A stretch of DNA of 64,000 nucleotides from Desulfuromonas sp. KJ2020 (GTDB taxonomy: Bacteria > Desulfobacterota > Desulfuromonadia > Desulfuromonadales > SZUA-540), in contig NZ_JAKUKE010000001.1 in NCBI RefSeq assembly GCF_024197615.1, positions 834,424-898,423 on the forward strand, given 5' to 3'. A program made the position numbers and the translations under genes. The notes below the pieces were generated by a model. It saw nothing but the letters and a program-made list of their open reading frames with translations. It did no database searches and was not told where the DNA came from. Of the stretch, positions 8,137 to 15,515 are shown one piece after another. Each line of letters starts with the position of its first letter. The stretch's first letter is position 1.

Positions 8137-9516
8137 ATGATACGCAGCCTGAGCGTCCAGCTGACCCTCCGTTTTCTGGTGCTTTTTACCTTCCTGTTTT
8201 TAACGGCCTTCTCCTTTGTCTATGTGCACCTGAGGTCAACCCTGCACGACAAGATCGATGAAAAACTTACCAGGGATGCTTTTGAAGTCGCTGAAACACT
8301 TCGGACGGAAGGTCTGGAAGAAGCGATCAAGGAAGTCCATCTTGAAGCGGAGGCCGAAGGGGTCGGCCGCGTCTTTATCCGTTTTTTTACGCCGGACCTG
8401 GCATTGATCGCGACTTCCGATTTGAAGGCATGGCCGGAGCTGAGCATCAAGCCCAGGAAACCGGTCGCGGAAACCGGGCAGCTGTTCGGTACGCTCACCC
8501 TGCCCGGCAGACATCATCAGGTCCGTATTCTGCATCAGGGTCTCGAGGGAGGCTACCTCCTTCAGATGGGTTTTCTGCTGAAGGAGGATGATCGGCTGCT
8601 CGAAGACTTCCGCAGCATTTTTGCTACCGCATTTGCCATCATGCTCCTCGGAGGTGCTCTGTCCGGGTATCTAATCTCCAAGCGGGCCATGAAGGGAGTC
8701 GAACGGATCAGGCAGACCGCCGACCGGATCGGCCAGGGAGACTTCTCTCATCGGGTGGAGCTGGGCAAGGACGGCGAAGAGATCGAGAACCTGGGGAGGG
8801 CCTTCAACCAGATGCAGGATCGAATCGAGGTTCTCATCGGCGAATTGAAGGATGTCACCAACAATATCGCCCACGATCTGCGCAGTCCGCTGACGAGGAT
8901 CCGCGGTCTGGCCGAGACGACACTGACCGGGAGACAAGAGCTGGCCGAGTACCGGAATATGGCCGGGACCATCATCGAAGAGAGCGACAGGATGGTTGGC
9001 ATGGTCAACACCATGCTCGAAATCGCCGAAACCGATGCCGGGCTTCGCGAGATCCCCAAAATATCCGTGAACCTAGGGGATATTGTCAGCGATGTCGGGG
9101 AGTTGTTTTCTACCGTGGCTGAGGATAAGGGCGTCGAGCTCCAGGTTGTGGTCGCATCCGCGTCTTTATGTGTTCAGGGGTATCGACCGAGGCTGCAAAG
9201 GGCCGTCGCCAATCTCCTTGACAACGCAATTAAATATACCCCGGTGGGGGGAAAGGTGACTATCCAGGCCGCGGCGGAAGGGGAGCAGATTCTCATTGCC
9301 ATCGCCGATACCGGCATCGGCATTCCGGCCGAAGAGCAAAAGTCGATCTTTAACCGGTTTTACCGGCTGGACCAGAGTCGCTCCACGCCTGGGGCCGGAT
9401 TGGGGCTCAGTCTGGTACAGGCGGTGGTCAGGGCACACGGCGGAATGGTACAGGTTGAAAGCGAGGTTGGACGGGGTAGCGTCTTTACCATTAGACTGCC
9501 CAGGAAGCGGATGTAA
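8137..9516 (+). CDS. Sensor histidine kinase, HAMP/HisKA type
   Basis: A 459-residue membrane kinase: TM1 about 11-33, a periplasmic sensor of about 125 residues, TM2 about 161-181, a HAMP linker, HisKA with H246 in AHDLRSPL, and an ATPase domain with N box LDNAIKYTP, G1 DTGIGIP, F box FNRFYRLDQSR and G2 GAGLGLSL. All catalytic boxes are intact. The overall form is like heavy-metal and envelope-stress sensors (CusS/PmrB group). The ATG at 8137 follows the response-regulator stop directly; a longer in-frame start inside the regulator is less likely. The signal it senses is unknown. Confidence 0.93.
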   Translation: MIRSLSVQLTLRFLVLFTFLFLTAFSFVYVHLRSTLHDKIDEKLTRDAFEVAETLRTEGLEEAIKEVHLEAEAEGVGRVFIRFFTPDLALIATSDLKAWPELSIKPRKPVAETGQLFGTLTLPGRHHQVRILHQGLEGGYLLQMGFLLKEDDRLLEDFRSIFATAFAIMLLGGALSGYLISKRAMKGVERIRQTADRIGQGDFSHRVELGKDGEEIENLGRAFNQMQDRIEVLIGELKDVTNNIAHDLRSPLTRIRGLAETTLTGRQELAEYRNMAGTIIEESDRMVGMVNTMLEIAETDAGLREIPKISVNLGDIVSDVGELFSTVAEDKGVELQVVVASASLCVQGYRPRLQRAVANLLDNAIKYTPVGGKVTIQAAAEGEQILIAIADTGIGIPAEEQKSIFNRFYRLDQSRSTPGAGLGLSLVQAVVRAHGGMVQVESEVGRGSVFTIRLPRKRM

Positions 9517-9558
9517 ATCAGGCTTGCGTAAAGGGCAAAACGCTTGTTTTCAGAAATA

Positions 9559-9585
9559 GGGGACACCGCCTAAGAGGTGTACCCC
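9559..9585 (+). repeat. Hairpin downstream of the histidine kinase
   Basis: GGGGACACC (9559-9567) can pair with GGTGTACCCC (9576-9585), leaving one bulged T and an 8-base loop. It lies 42 bp after the kinase stop and has no T-run, so it may be a structured mRNA 3' end or part of the leader of the next gene rather than a classical terminator. Confidence 0.35.
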
Positions 9586-9743
9586 CGAACGACTATGATT
9601 TCTCCGATAGCGCACTAAAACAAAGGTGATGCCCTGGTGGTGATTTGAGCCGGCGAGACTATACTGCTTGTAGATGGACTGTCTGGGTGACGCAGACCCG
9701 GGAGACCTCACCGCAATCCTCAACCAGAAAGGAGATAGATTTA

Positions 9744-10130
9744 ATGAGTTACTATTTTAACAAAACAGTAGACACTTCTTTCGACCAAGCGATAGCCCGT
9801 GTTACTGAAGAACTGGCAAAAGAAGGATTTGGTATCCTGACCGAAATCAATGTCCAGGGAACACTGAAGAAGAAGCTTGATGTCGATTTCAGAAAATACC
9901 ACATTCTCGGGGCTTGCAATCCGTCCTTCGCCTATCGGGCCCTGCAAACTGAAGCCCATATTGGCACCATGCTCCCCTGCAACGTGATCGTCCAGGAATA
10001 TGAGGACGGCCGGGTCGAAGTTGCCGCGGTCGATCCTCTCGCGTCGATGCAGGCGATCGACAATACCGAACTGGTCGAGATCGCTACCAAGATTAGAAAC
10101 AAGCTCCAACAGGTGATTGACAGGTTGTGA
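9744..10130 (+). CDS. DUF302 domain protein
   Basis: A 128-residue soluble protein that is almost entirely a DUF302 domain: an N-terminal segment with TSFDQAIARVTEELAKEGFG, then DVDFRKYHILGACNP and the closing helix. The role of DUF302 proteins is not established; they fold as small alpha/beta dimers and are common in sulfur-metabolising and anaerobic bacteria. The start at 9744 has an ideal AAAGGAG site nine bases upstream; the longer frame from 9645 does not. It has its own strong terminator and a 227 bp upstream gap, so it is probably monocistronic. Confidence 0.85.
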   Translation: MSYYFNKTVDTSFDQAIARVTEELAKEGFGILTEINVQGTLKKKLDVDFRKYHILGACNPSFAYRALQTEAHIGTMLPCNVIVQEYEDGRVEVAAVDPLASMQAIDNTELVEIATKIRNKLQQVIDRL

Positions 10131-10152
10131 AAATACAGGAAGACGCGTAAAA

Positions 10153-10200
10153 GGGGCCAACCATCGGGATTAGCAGATGGCTGGGCCCCTTTTTTTTGTT
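10153..10200 (+). terminator. Rho-independent terminator after the DUF302 gene
   Basis: GGGGCC at 10153-10158 and a following CCATC pair with GATGG and GGGCCCC, and the stem runs straight into eight T residues and TGTTT. It is 22 bp after the DUF302 stop. Confidence 0.9.
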
Positions 10201-10277
10201 TCAGCGTGGGGGGAAATAGACACCCGGGTCATTCCATCTTAATCTTCCTTAAATTTTCCAGGTTGAATCATAGGCCA

Positions 10278-10493
10278 TCAGACCATGGGTCCAGATTTGG
10301 AATGACTCAGGTCTTCACACTCCCGATAGTCCCAACAACGCCGATGGTTGTCGGCAGTCTGTACGATCAGGTGCCCCTTTTCAACATTGCACTCCACGAC
10401 TCTTCCTTCTTCTTTGCTGGGAGGATGGGTAACGAAGGTATCCCTTCCGGCTTCGGCTTCCAGGCAGTGATGTAAAAATTCCTCTTTTTTCAT
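10278..10493 (-). CDS. Small hypothetical protein, 71 residues
   Basis: A 71-residue, charged, soluble protein with three cysteines and several histidines (HHCLEAEAGRDTF near the start, RRCWDYRECEDL near the end). The ATG at 10493 has an AAAGGAG site seven bases upstream on the minus strand, and a TAGAAT box lies about 40 bp further upstream, which supports a real gene. I do not recognise the family. It is convergent with the DUF302 gene and divergent from the oxidoreductase operon. Confidence 0.6.
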   Translation of the reverse strand: MKKEEFLHHCLEAEAGRDTFVTHPPSKEEGRVVECNVEKGHLIVQTADNHRRCWDYRECEDLSHSKSGPMV

Positions 10494-10687
10494 AACGGAC
10501 TCCTTTCAGCTTATTTTGTCTTTTCATTCTACCACATGGGTATTCCTGGCGCATGATTTAGGCAAGGTTTCTTCCCGATGTCGATCCGGAAGCCATAGAC
10601 CGTGCAAATCACGCTACTCCGTCTATACTTGAGAATCTCACCCTGAATGCATCAGACGTCGTGGAAGGCGAGAAAGGAGAAGCTGCC

Positions 10688-12400
10688 GTGCAACCGCAAA
10701 TGAGGTTCAAAAACGAAATCAGCATTGTTCTTGTCGGCGAGGCTGGTCAGGGGATTCAGACCATTGAAACGGTATTGACCCGGACCCTGAAAGCTGCCGG
10801 TCTGCATGTTTTTGCCACTAAAGAATTTATGTCGCGGATCCGGGGCGGCAGCAATTCGACGACCATTCGGGCGGCGTCGAGTCCGGTACGGGCCTATGCC
10901 GAAGAGATTGACTTGTGCGTGCTGCTCGACGGCGACGCGTACTCGTGGATTCAAGAGAGGATTACGCCGGACACGCTGGTTATCGGTGACCCGGCAGTTT
11001 ACGATCACCTCGACGAACTGATACCTCTGCCTCTGGCCGATCTGGCTAAACAGGTGGGTGAAAAGATCTATGCCAATGCGGTTGCCTGTGGTTTTGTCAT
11101 CGGGCTGCTTGGACTAAAATCAGCGTTGCTTGAAAAGACCCTGGAAGAGCTGTTTGGCGGTAACCAGGAGGTTCTGGACAAGAATCTGCGGGCATCCAGG
11201 CTGGGCCTGGAGCAGGGAGAGGCCACCGCCAAAGAGAAAGAATGGTTTTGCGACCTCCAGACGAACCCTCAAATCGCCGGCCAGCTTTTCCTGAATGGTT
11301 CCGAAGCGGTAGGGCTCGGAGCCCTCACCGGCGGCTGCAATTTCATCGCCTCCTATCCCATGTCCCCTTCCACCGGGGTGCTGCAATTTCTGGCCAAATA
11401 TGCCGAGCGGTTCGGCCTTGTGGTGGAGCAGGCCGAGGACGAGATCAGCGCCATCAATATGGGGCTCGGCAGCTGGTACGCCGGTGGCCGGGCCATGGTG
11501 AGCACCTCTGGCGGCGGTTTCGCTCTGATGGGAGAAGGGCTTAGCCTGGCCGGTGGCATCGAATCGCCCATGGTGATTCACCTGGCCCAGCGCCCCGGTC
11601 CGGCTACCGGACTGCCTACTCGTACCGAACAGGGCGATCTCGACCTGGCCCTGTATGCCGGCCACGGTGAATTCCCCAGGATGATCCTGGCACCGGGGAC
11701 CCTTGAAGAAGCCTTCGAATGTGCCCGCCTGGCTTTTGATCTCGCCGACGCCAGCCAGTCGCCCGTTTTCATCCTCACTGACCAGTACCTGCTCGACAGT
11801 TCCTACAACGTTCCGGAACTGCCCCTTCCTGCCGAACCGGATGAACACCACATTGTCGAAACGTCCGCCGACTACCGCCGCTACGCCCTGACCGAAAGCG
11901 GCCTCTCTCCACGAGGCATTCCCGGGTACGGGCAGGGGCTGGTCTGTGTCGACAGCGACGAGCACGACGAGGCCGGCTTTATTACGGAAGACGCTGAGGT
12001 GCGGACCGCCATGGTCGACAAGCGGCTGCGAAAGTTCAAGGGGCTGCGGTCCGAACAAACGGTAAAGCACCACTTATTCGGACCGACAGATTATAGGCGC
12101 CTGCTGGTCGGTTGGGGCTCGACCCGGCTGGCCATCGAGGAGGCCCTGGCCCGGGTCGGCGACCCGGAGACGGCCTTTTTATACTCCCCCCAAGTCTACC
12201 CGCTCTCTGAGCAGGTCCAGGAGCACCTGCAAGGGGCACAGAGGCTGATCGTCATCGAAAGCAACGCCACGGGGCAATTCGCCCGGCTCATCCAGCGGGA
12301 AACGGGGCGCCAGGCCGATGCCTGTTGGCTGCAGTACAATGGACGACCTTTCAGCGTCGAAGCCCTGGAACACCGACTGCGTCAGGAGGTGACCTCATGA
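10688..12400 (+). CDS. 2-oxoacid:acceptor oxidoreductase, fused gamma-alpha subunit
   Basis: A 570-residue protein joining the gamma domain (about 1-190; GEAGQGIQTIETVL, then KEFMSRIRGGSNS) to the alpha pyrimidine-binding domain (about 195-570; NGSEAVGLGALTGGCNFIAS and EDEISAINMGLGSWYAGGRA). Such enzymes oxidatively decarboxylate 2-oxoacids to acyl-CoA and reduce ferredoxin, or run in reverse. I start it at GTG 10688 because AGGAG is spaced correctly there; a GTG at 10661 lacks a site. The stop overlaps the beta gene by four bases. The substrate (2-oxoglutarate, pyruvate or a branched-chain acid) cannot be fixed from sequence reading alone. Confidence 0.9.
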   Translation: MQPQMRFKNEISIVLVGEAGQGIQTIETVLTRTLKAAGLHVFATKEFMSRIRGGSNSTTIRAASSPVRAYAEEIDLCVLLDGDAYSWIQERITPDTLVIGDPAVYDHLDELIPLPLADLAKQVGEKIYANAVACGFVIGLLGLKSALLEKTLEELFGGNQEVLDKNLRASRLGLEQGEATAKEKEWFCDLQTNPQIAGQLFLNGSEAVGLGALTGGCNFIASYPMSPSTGVLQFLAKYAERFGLVVEQAEDEISAINMGLGSWYAGGRAMVSTSGGGFALMGEGLSLAGGIESPMVIHLAQRPGPATGLPTRTEQGDLDLALYAGHGEFPRMILAPGTLEEAFECARLAFDLADASQSPVFILTDQYLLDSSYNVPELPLPAEPDEHHIVETSADYRRYALTESGLSPRGIPGYGQGLVCVDSDEHDEAGFITEDAEVRTAMVDKRLRKFKGLRSEQTVKHHLFGPTDYRRLLVGWGSTRLAIEEALARVGDPETAFLYSPQVYPLSEQVQEHLQGAQRLIVIESNATGQFARLIQRETGRQADACWLQYNGRPFSVEALEHRLRQEVTS

Positions 12401-13257
12401 CCACCAATATGTTTGTCCGAGAGGGATGCGACATCGCCTGGTGCCCCGGCTGCGGCAATTTCGGCATTCTCAAGCTGTTGACCGCTGCGATGGCGGCCCT
12501 GGAGCTGGATCAGCAGCAGACGGTGCTGGTCTCGGGAATTGGCCAGGCCGCCAAAATTCCTCAGTATATGCAGGTCCATTTTTTCAACGGTCTGCACGGA
12601 CGCGCCTTGCCGGTGGCGACAGGCATCAAGGCGAGCAATCCCAACCTGACGGTGATTGCCGAAAGCGGTGACGGCGATATGTATGGCGAGGGCGGCAACC
12701 ATTTTATCCACTGTATCCGTCGCAATCCCGACCTGACCAACATCGTCCACAACAATATGGTTTACGGATTGACCAAAGGACAAGCCTCCCCCACCAGCCA
12801 GCGCGGCTTTGAAACGCCGCTGCAACCGGCCGGCGTCATCCTGGAGCCGTTCAACCCGCTGGCCGTGGCCATCGCCCTCGAGGCCTCTTTTGTCGCCCGC
12901 GCCTTCGTTGGCCACAAGGAACAAACCCTCGATATTCTGCAGCAGGCCATCCGGCACCGGGGCTATGCCCTGGTCGATCTGCTGCAGCCCTGTGTATCTT
13001 TTAACAAACTCAACACCTACCAATGGTTCGACGAAAACACCGCCTATCTGGACGAAAACCATGACCCGCATGACCGCATCCAGGCCTTTGCCAGTGCTCT
13101 TGAAGAAGATCCTCTGCGGCTCGGCGTGTTCTACCGCAAGGAAAAACCCCTCTTCGAGGATCAGCTATTGGGTCACAAAAAGGAGAAAAAGCCGCTCTTC
13201 CAGCGACAGGTGAACCTGGAGGAAATCAGGAGACTGGTTCAGGAATTTAATGGATGA
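12397..13257 (+). CDS. 2-oxoacid:acceptor oxidoreductase, beta (thiamine diphosphate) subunit
   Basis: A 286-residue partner of the gamma-alpha subunit, starting in an ATGA overlap with its stop. It carries WCPGCGNFG (15-23), whose cysteines contribute to the iron-sulfur site, and the thiamine-diphosphate/Mg motif GDGDMYGEGGNHF (91-103) followed by NNMVYGLTKGQASPT (119-133). No separate 8Fe-ferredoxin (delta) subunit is encoded nearby, so this is the two-subunit type that donates to free ferredoxin. Length is usual for the family. It is probably co-transcribed with the downstream ADP-ribosylglycohydrolase homologue. Confidence 0.92.
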   Translation: MTTNMFVREGCDIAWCPGCGNFGILKLLTAAMAALELDQQQTVLVSGIGQAAKIPQYMQVHFFNGLHGRALPVATGIKASNPNLTVIAESGDGDMYGEGGNHFIHCIRRNPDLTNIVHNNMVYGLTKGQASPTSQRGFETPLQPAGVILEPFNPLAVAIALEASFVARAFVGHKEQTLDILQQAIRHRGYALVDLLQPCVSFNKLNTYQWFDENTAYLDENHDPHDRIQAFASALEEDPLRLGVFYRKEKPLFEDQLLGHKKEKKPLFQRQVNLEEIRRLVQEFNG

Positions 13258-13330
13258 CGGCGCCAAGAGCTGTTCCACTCCAAACGGGAGCAGCAATGAA
13301 GTCAACCTGCCGCCTACGCTGGGGAGATAA
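13250..13330 (+). CDS. Possible 26-residue linking ORF
   Basis: ATG at 13250 overlaps the end of the beta-subunit gene, and the frame of 26 codons closes with TAA at 13328-13330, three bases before the next ATG. AGGAATTTA precedes the start. It would carry ribosomes from the oxidoreductase to the glycohydrolase gene. The peptide resembles nothing I know. It may be chance, because the span is short. Confidence 0.25.
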   Translation: MDDGAKSCSTPNGSSNEVNLPPTLGR

Positions 13331-13333
13331 GCC

Positions 13334-14425
13334 ATGACGGACCTTTCTTTTCAGGACAGAGCCAAGGGCGCCCTTCTGGGCGCCCTCATCGGCGACGCGA
13401 TGGGGCTGGGGCCCCACTGGTACTACGATCTTGAAGCGTTGAGGCGCGATTTCGGTGAGTGGATATCGGATTACACGACGCCGAAAGCGGGCCGCTACCA
13501 CGAAGGACTCAAAGCGGGGGATCTATCTCAGGCAGGGATTATCCTTACCCTGATGATGGAATCCCTGGCCGACTGCGGCACTTACGAGGAGGAGGATTTC
13601 TGCCGCCGGCTCGATGAAGAGCTTTTTCCTCTGCTCGACGGCACTCCGGCCCATGGACCGGGGGGATACACCAGCCAGTCGATCCGTGAAGCCTGGAGGA
13701 GGCGGGTGCAGCAGCTCCCTTGGGGGCAGACGGGTGGACACGCCGACACGACGGAGGCGATCGAACGAACCCTCGCCCTCGCCGTTTTCTATGCCGGCAA
13801 TCCGGCGCAGCTCGCCCGGTCGGTGGCTTCCAATACTGTGTTGACGCAAACGGACGAAACCGTGGTGTCGATGACCGTGGCCTACGGGGCGGTGCTGGGT
13901 ATGCTCGTACAGGGACACCGCCTCGACGCTGCCCTCTCCGAAAAACTGATGGACCTTGTCAAGGAGGGGGAGCTGCCCTTTCACGCCGTCACCAACGACA
14001 ACCTGCAGCCGCCCCGGCCGGGTGACCCCGATCCGCCCCGGGCCGGGCGTTTCGCCTCCCCCGATGCGCTGCTCTCCCCCTCGTACATGGCCCGGGCCGC
14101 CGTCGATCCCGACATCCGCATCGAACCCGCCTGGAAGGTCTCCCTCGTCTATGGGATGCCCTGTGCTATCTACCACCAGCTGCCGGCAGCCTACTACCTG
14201 GCGGCACGCTTCTCCGGCGATTTCGAGTCCGCCATCCTGCATGCCGTCAACGGCGGCGGCCAAAACCAGGCCCGGGCCATGCTTACCGGGGCCTTGGTCG
14301 GTGCCCAGACCGGCTATGCCGGTATCCCCAGTCGCTTCATCGACGGGCTGACGGAGGCTGACAGGCTCTGTCGCCTGGTGCAGAGGGTAGCACACCGGGC
14401 TGAAGGCCAGGCCGGGCGGTTGTGA
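13334..14425 (+). CDS. ADP-ribosylglycohydrolase family protein with altered metal-site motifs
   Basis: A 363-residue, all-helical protein opening with KGALLGALIGDAMG (11-24), the hallmark of the ADP-ribosylglycohydrolase (DraG/ARH/crystallin J1) family. Active members bind two Mg2+ through a DDT motif near residue 60 and a DxDT-type motif near residue 300. Here those places read AGDLSQAG (61-68) and GGGQNQA (307-313), so most acidic ligands are gone, while the ensuing TGALVGAQTGYAGIP is kept. It may have a different activity or be a regulatory homologue. It follows the oxidoreductase genes closely, and GGGGAGATAA is its ribosome site. Substrate unknown. Confidence 0.82.
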   Translation: MTDLSFQDRAKGALLGALIGDAMGLGPHWYYDLEALRRDFGEWISDYTTPKAGRYHEGLKAGDLSQAGIILTLMMESLADCGTYEEEDFCRRLDEELFPLLDGTPAHGPGGYTSQSIREAWRRRVQQLPWGQTGGHADTTEAIERTLALAVFYAGNPAQLARSVASNTVLTQTDETVVSMTVAYGAVLGMLVQGHRLDAALSEKLMDLVKEGELPFHAVTNDNLQPPRPGDPDPPRAGRFASPDALLSPSYMARAAVDPDIRIEPAWKVSLVYGMPCAIYHQLPAAYYLAARFSGDFESAILHAVNGGGQNQARAMLTGALVGAQTGYAGIPSRFIDGLTEADRLCRLVQRVAHRAEGQAGRL

Positions 14426-14473
14426 TGTGTGAGGATGGATGAGCAGGTCAACAGGCAGAAAGGAGAAACAACC

Positions 14474-14989
14474 ATGAAACAGTCATTTCAACGGTTTATC
14501 TTTCAGGTTTCCGTCATCGCCATCACCCTGGCGATGATCCAACTCGCCGCTGTTCCGGCCTCAGCCGGTGAATATGCCGCCCTCAAGGATGTCCGGGGCC
14601 TTAACTCTGTCTTCGACTACAGTCTGGGCTCGGCCGAGGCGGCCACCACCATCTTCCCGGCAATCAAGGGTGTTTATGAAGATAAGAATGTGCTCGCCCT
14701 GCCTGCGCGCCCTAAAACTGTCATTGTCTTTCACGGCAACGCGGTGAAGCTCATTTCCACGGCCCTCAAGGATCTTGATGAGGCCAGCCGCAAGGCCTTC
14801 GACAAAGTGGCCGAACAGATCCGCCAATTCAAAAAAGATGGTGTTACCTTGGAGGTCTGTATGTACGCCGTCAATGCCCTTGGGGTTGACCCAGACACTC
14901 TCATGCCTGAAATAGACCGGGTGGGAAACGGTTTTATCTCCGTCTTGGGGTATCAGGCCCAAGGGTACTCGGTGGTGACTATCCAGTAA
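14474..14989 (+). CDS. Exported DsrE-family protein
   Basis: A 171-residue protein with a signal peptide (about 1-32, ending PASAGEYAA) and a mature domain of the DsrE/DsrF-like type: a strand with KTVIVFHGNAVKL, then a helix and LEVCMYAVNALGVDPDTLMPEI containing a lone cysteine, and a final VGNGFISVLGYQAQGYS. Periplasmic DsrE-like proteins are common beside sulfur and electron-transfer genes, but their job is unclear. AAAGGAG before ATG 14474 decides the start. A strong terminator follows. Confidence 0.85.
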   Translation: MKQSFQRFIFQVSVIAITLAMIQLAAVPASAGEYAALKDVRGLNSVFDYSLGSAEAATTIFPAIKGVYEDKNVLALPARPKTVIVFHGNAVKLISTALKDLDEASRKAFDKVAEQIRQFKKDGVTLEVCMYAVNALGVDPDTLMPEIDRVGNGFISVLGYQAQGYSVVTIQ

Positions 14990-15004
14990 ACCCTCCAGTC
15001 AGAA

Positions 15005-15065
15005 GCTTTTTCCAGGGACCCGGGCAGCATTCCGGGCCTCTGGAAAAAGAAGCCCTTTCTTTTTA
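15005..15065 (+). terminator. Terminator after the DsrE-like gene
   Basis: CTTTTTCCAG at 15006-15015 pairs with CTGGAAAAAG at 15040-15049, and CCCGG/CCGGG pairs extend the stem. CTTTCTTTTT follows. It is 16 bp after the stop codon. Confidence 0.8.
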
Positions 15066-15182
15066 ACCCCTCCGCGATTCCACCAAAATTTACATCGCCT
15101 ATTGGCGAGACTGTGTCAAGTCCGCACACCCCTGTGTTCGCAACTCAACAATATTTATCCAGTCCTGGCCGCATTTCCAATC

Positions 15183-15263
15183 ACTAAGATATGATTAGTA
15201 AAAATTAAAAACACAGAACCAGGTAAAGAATTCAGCCAGTTGTCAAATCTTGAGATATGACTA
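15183..15263. repeat. Two copies of AGATATGAYTA, candidate activator sites
   Basis: AGATATGATTA at 15187-15197 and AGATATGACTA at 15253-15263 lie 66 bp apart. The first copy sits inside a partial palindrome, ACTAA(7)TTAGT at 15183-15199. Both lie just upstream of the sigma-54-like promoter, where a bacterial enhancer-binding protein would be expected. Confidence 0.4.
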
Positions 15264-15270
15264 ATTGAAT

Positions 15271-15287
15271 TTGGCCACAATTTTGCT
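15271..15287 (+). promoter_or_regulatory. Sigma-54-like -24/-12 promoter
   Basis: TTGGCCACAATTTTGCT matches the RpoN pattern TGGC-N8-TTGCW with the GG and GC doublets 12 bases apart. It is about 230 bp upstream of the cytochrome ATG, leaving a long leader. The central CACG part of the consensus is not perfect. Confidence 0.5.
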
Positions 15288-15515
15288 CTAAATAACGCCC
15301 AACACACCAACCGCTTACGAATGCGCAGGGTGCGCTTTCAAGGAGTCGCAGAAAGTACAGTCCCCTACAACCAACGATCCTCCGGTCCAGCAACACAACC
15401 CGTAAGGCTCCAGTCACCGGGATGTGTGGACCAACTCCGTGACGACACTACAGACGCTTGGCAAGCCGGCTTGCGACCCGGTTGTAGCACAATTGCGTCC
15501 AACAGGAGACCCCAA

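Larger units (their letters stand above)
14990..15515 (+). promoter_or_regulatory. 526-bp regulatory region before the multiheme cytochrome
   Basis: The first part holds the terminator of the DsrE-like gene (15005-15065). AT-rich DNA from about 15140 to 15300 carries two copies of AGATATGAYTA and a sigma-54-like promoter (both listed separately). The remaining 230 bp forms a long untranslated leader. I looked for a GEMM-type c-di-GMP/cGAMP riboswitch, common before such cytochromes, and did not find its core. No gene seen. Confidence 0.6.

Noticed and set aside
15100-15515. GEMM-type c-di-GMP/cGAMP riboswitch in the cytochrome leader
   Set aside because: The conserved core (such as ACGCAAAGCC or CGGAAAGCC with its paired stem) was not found.
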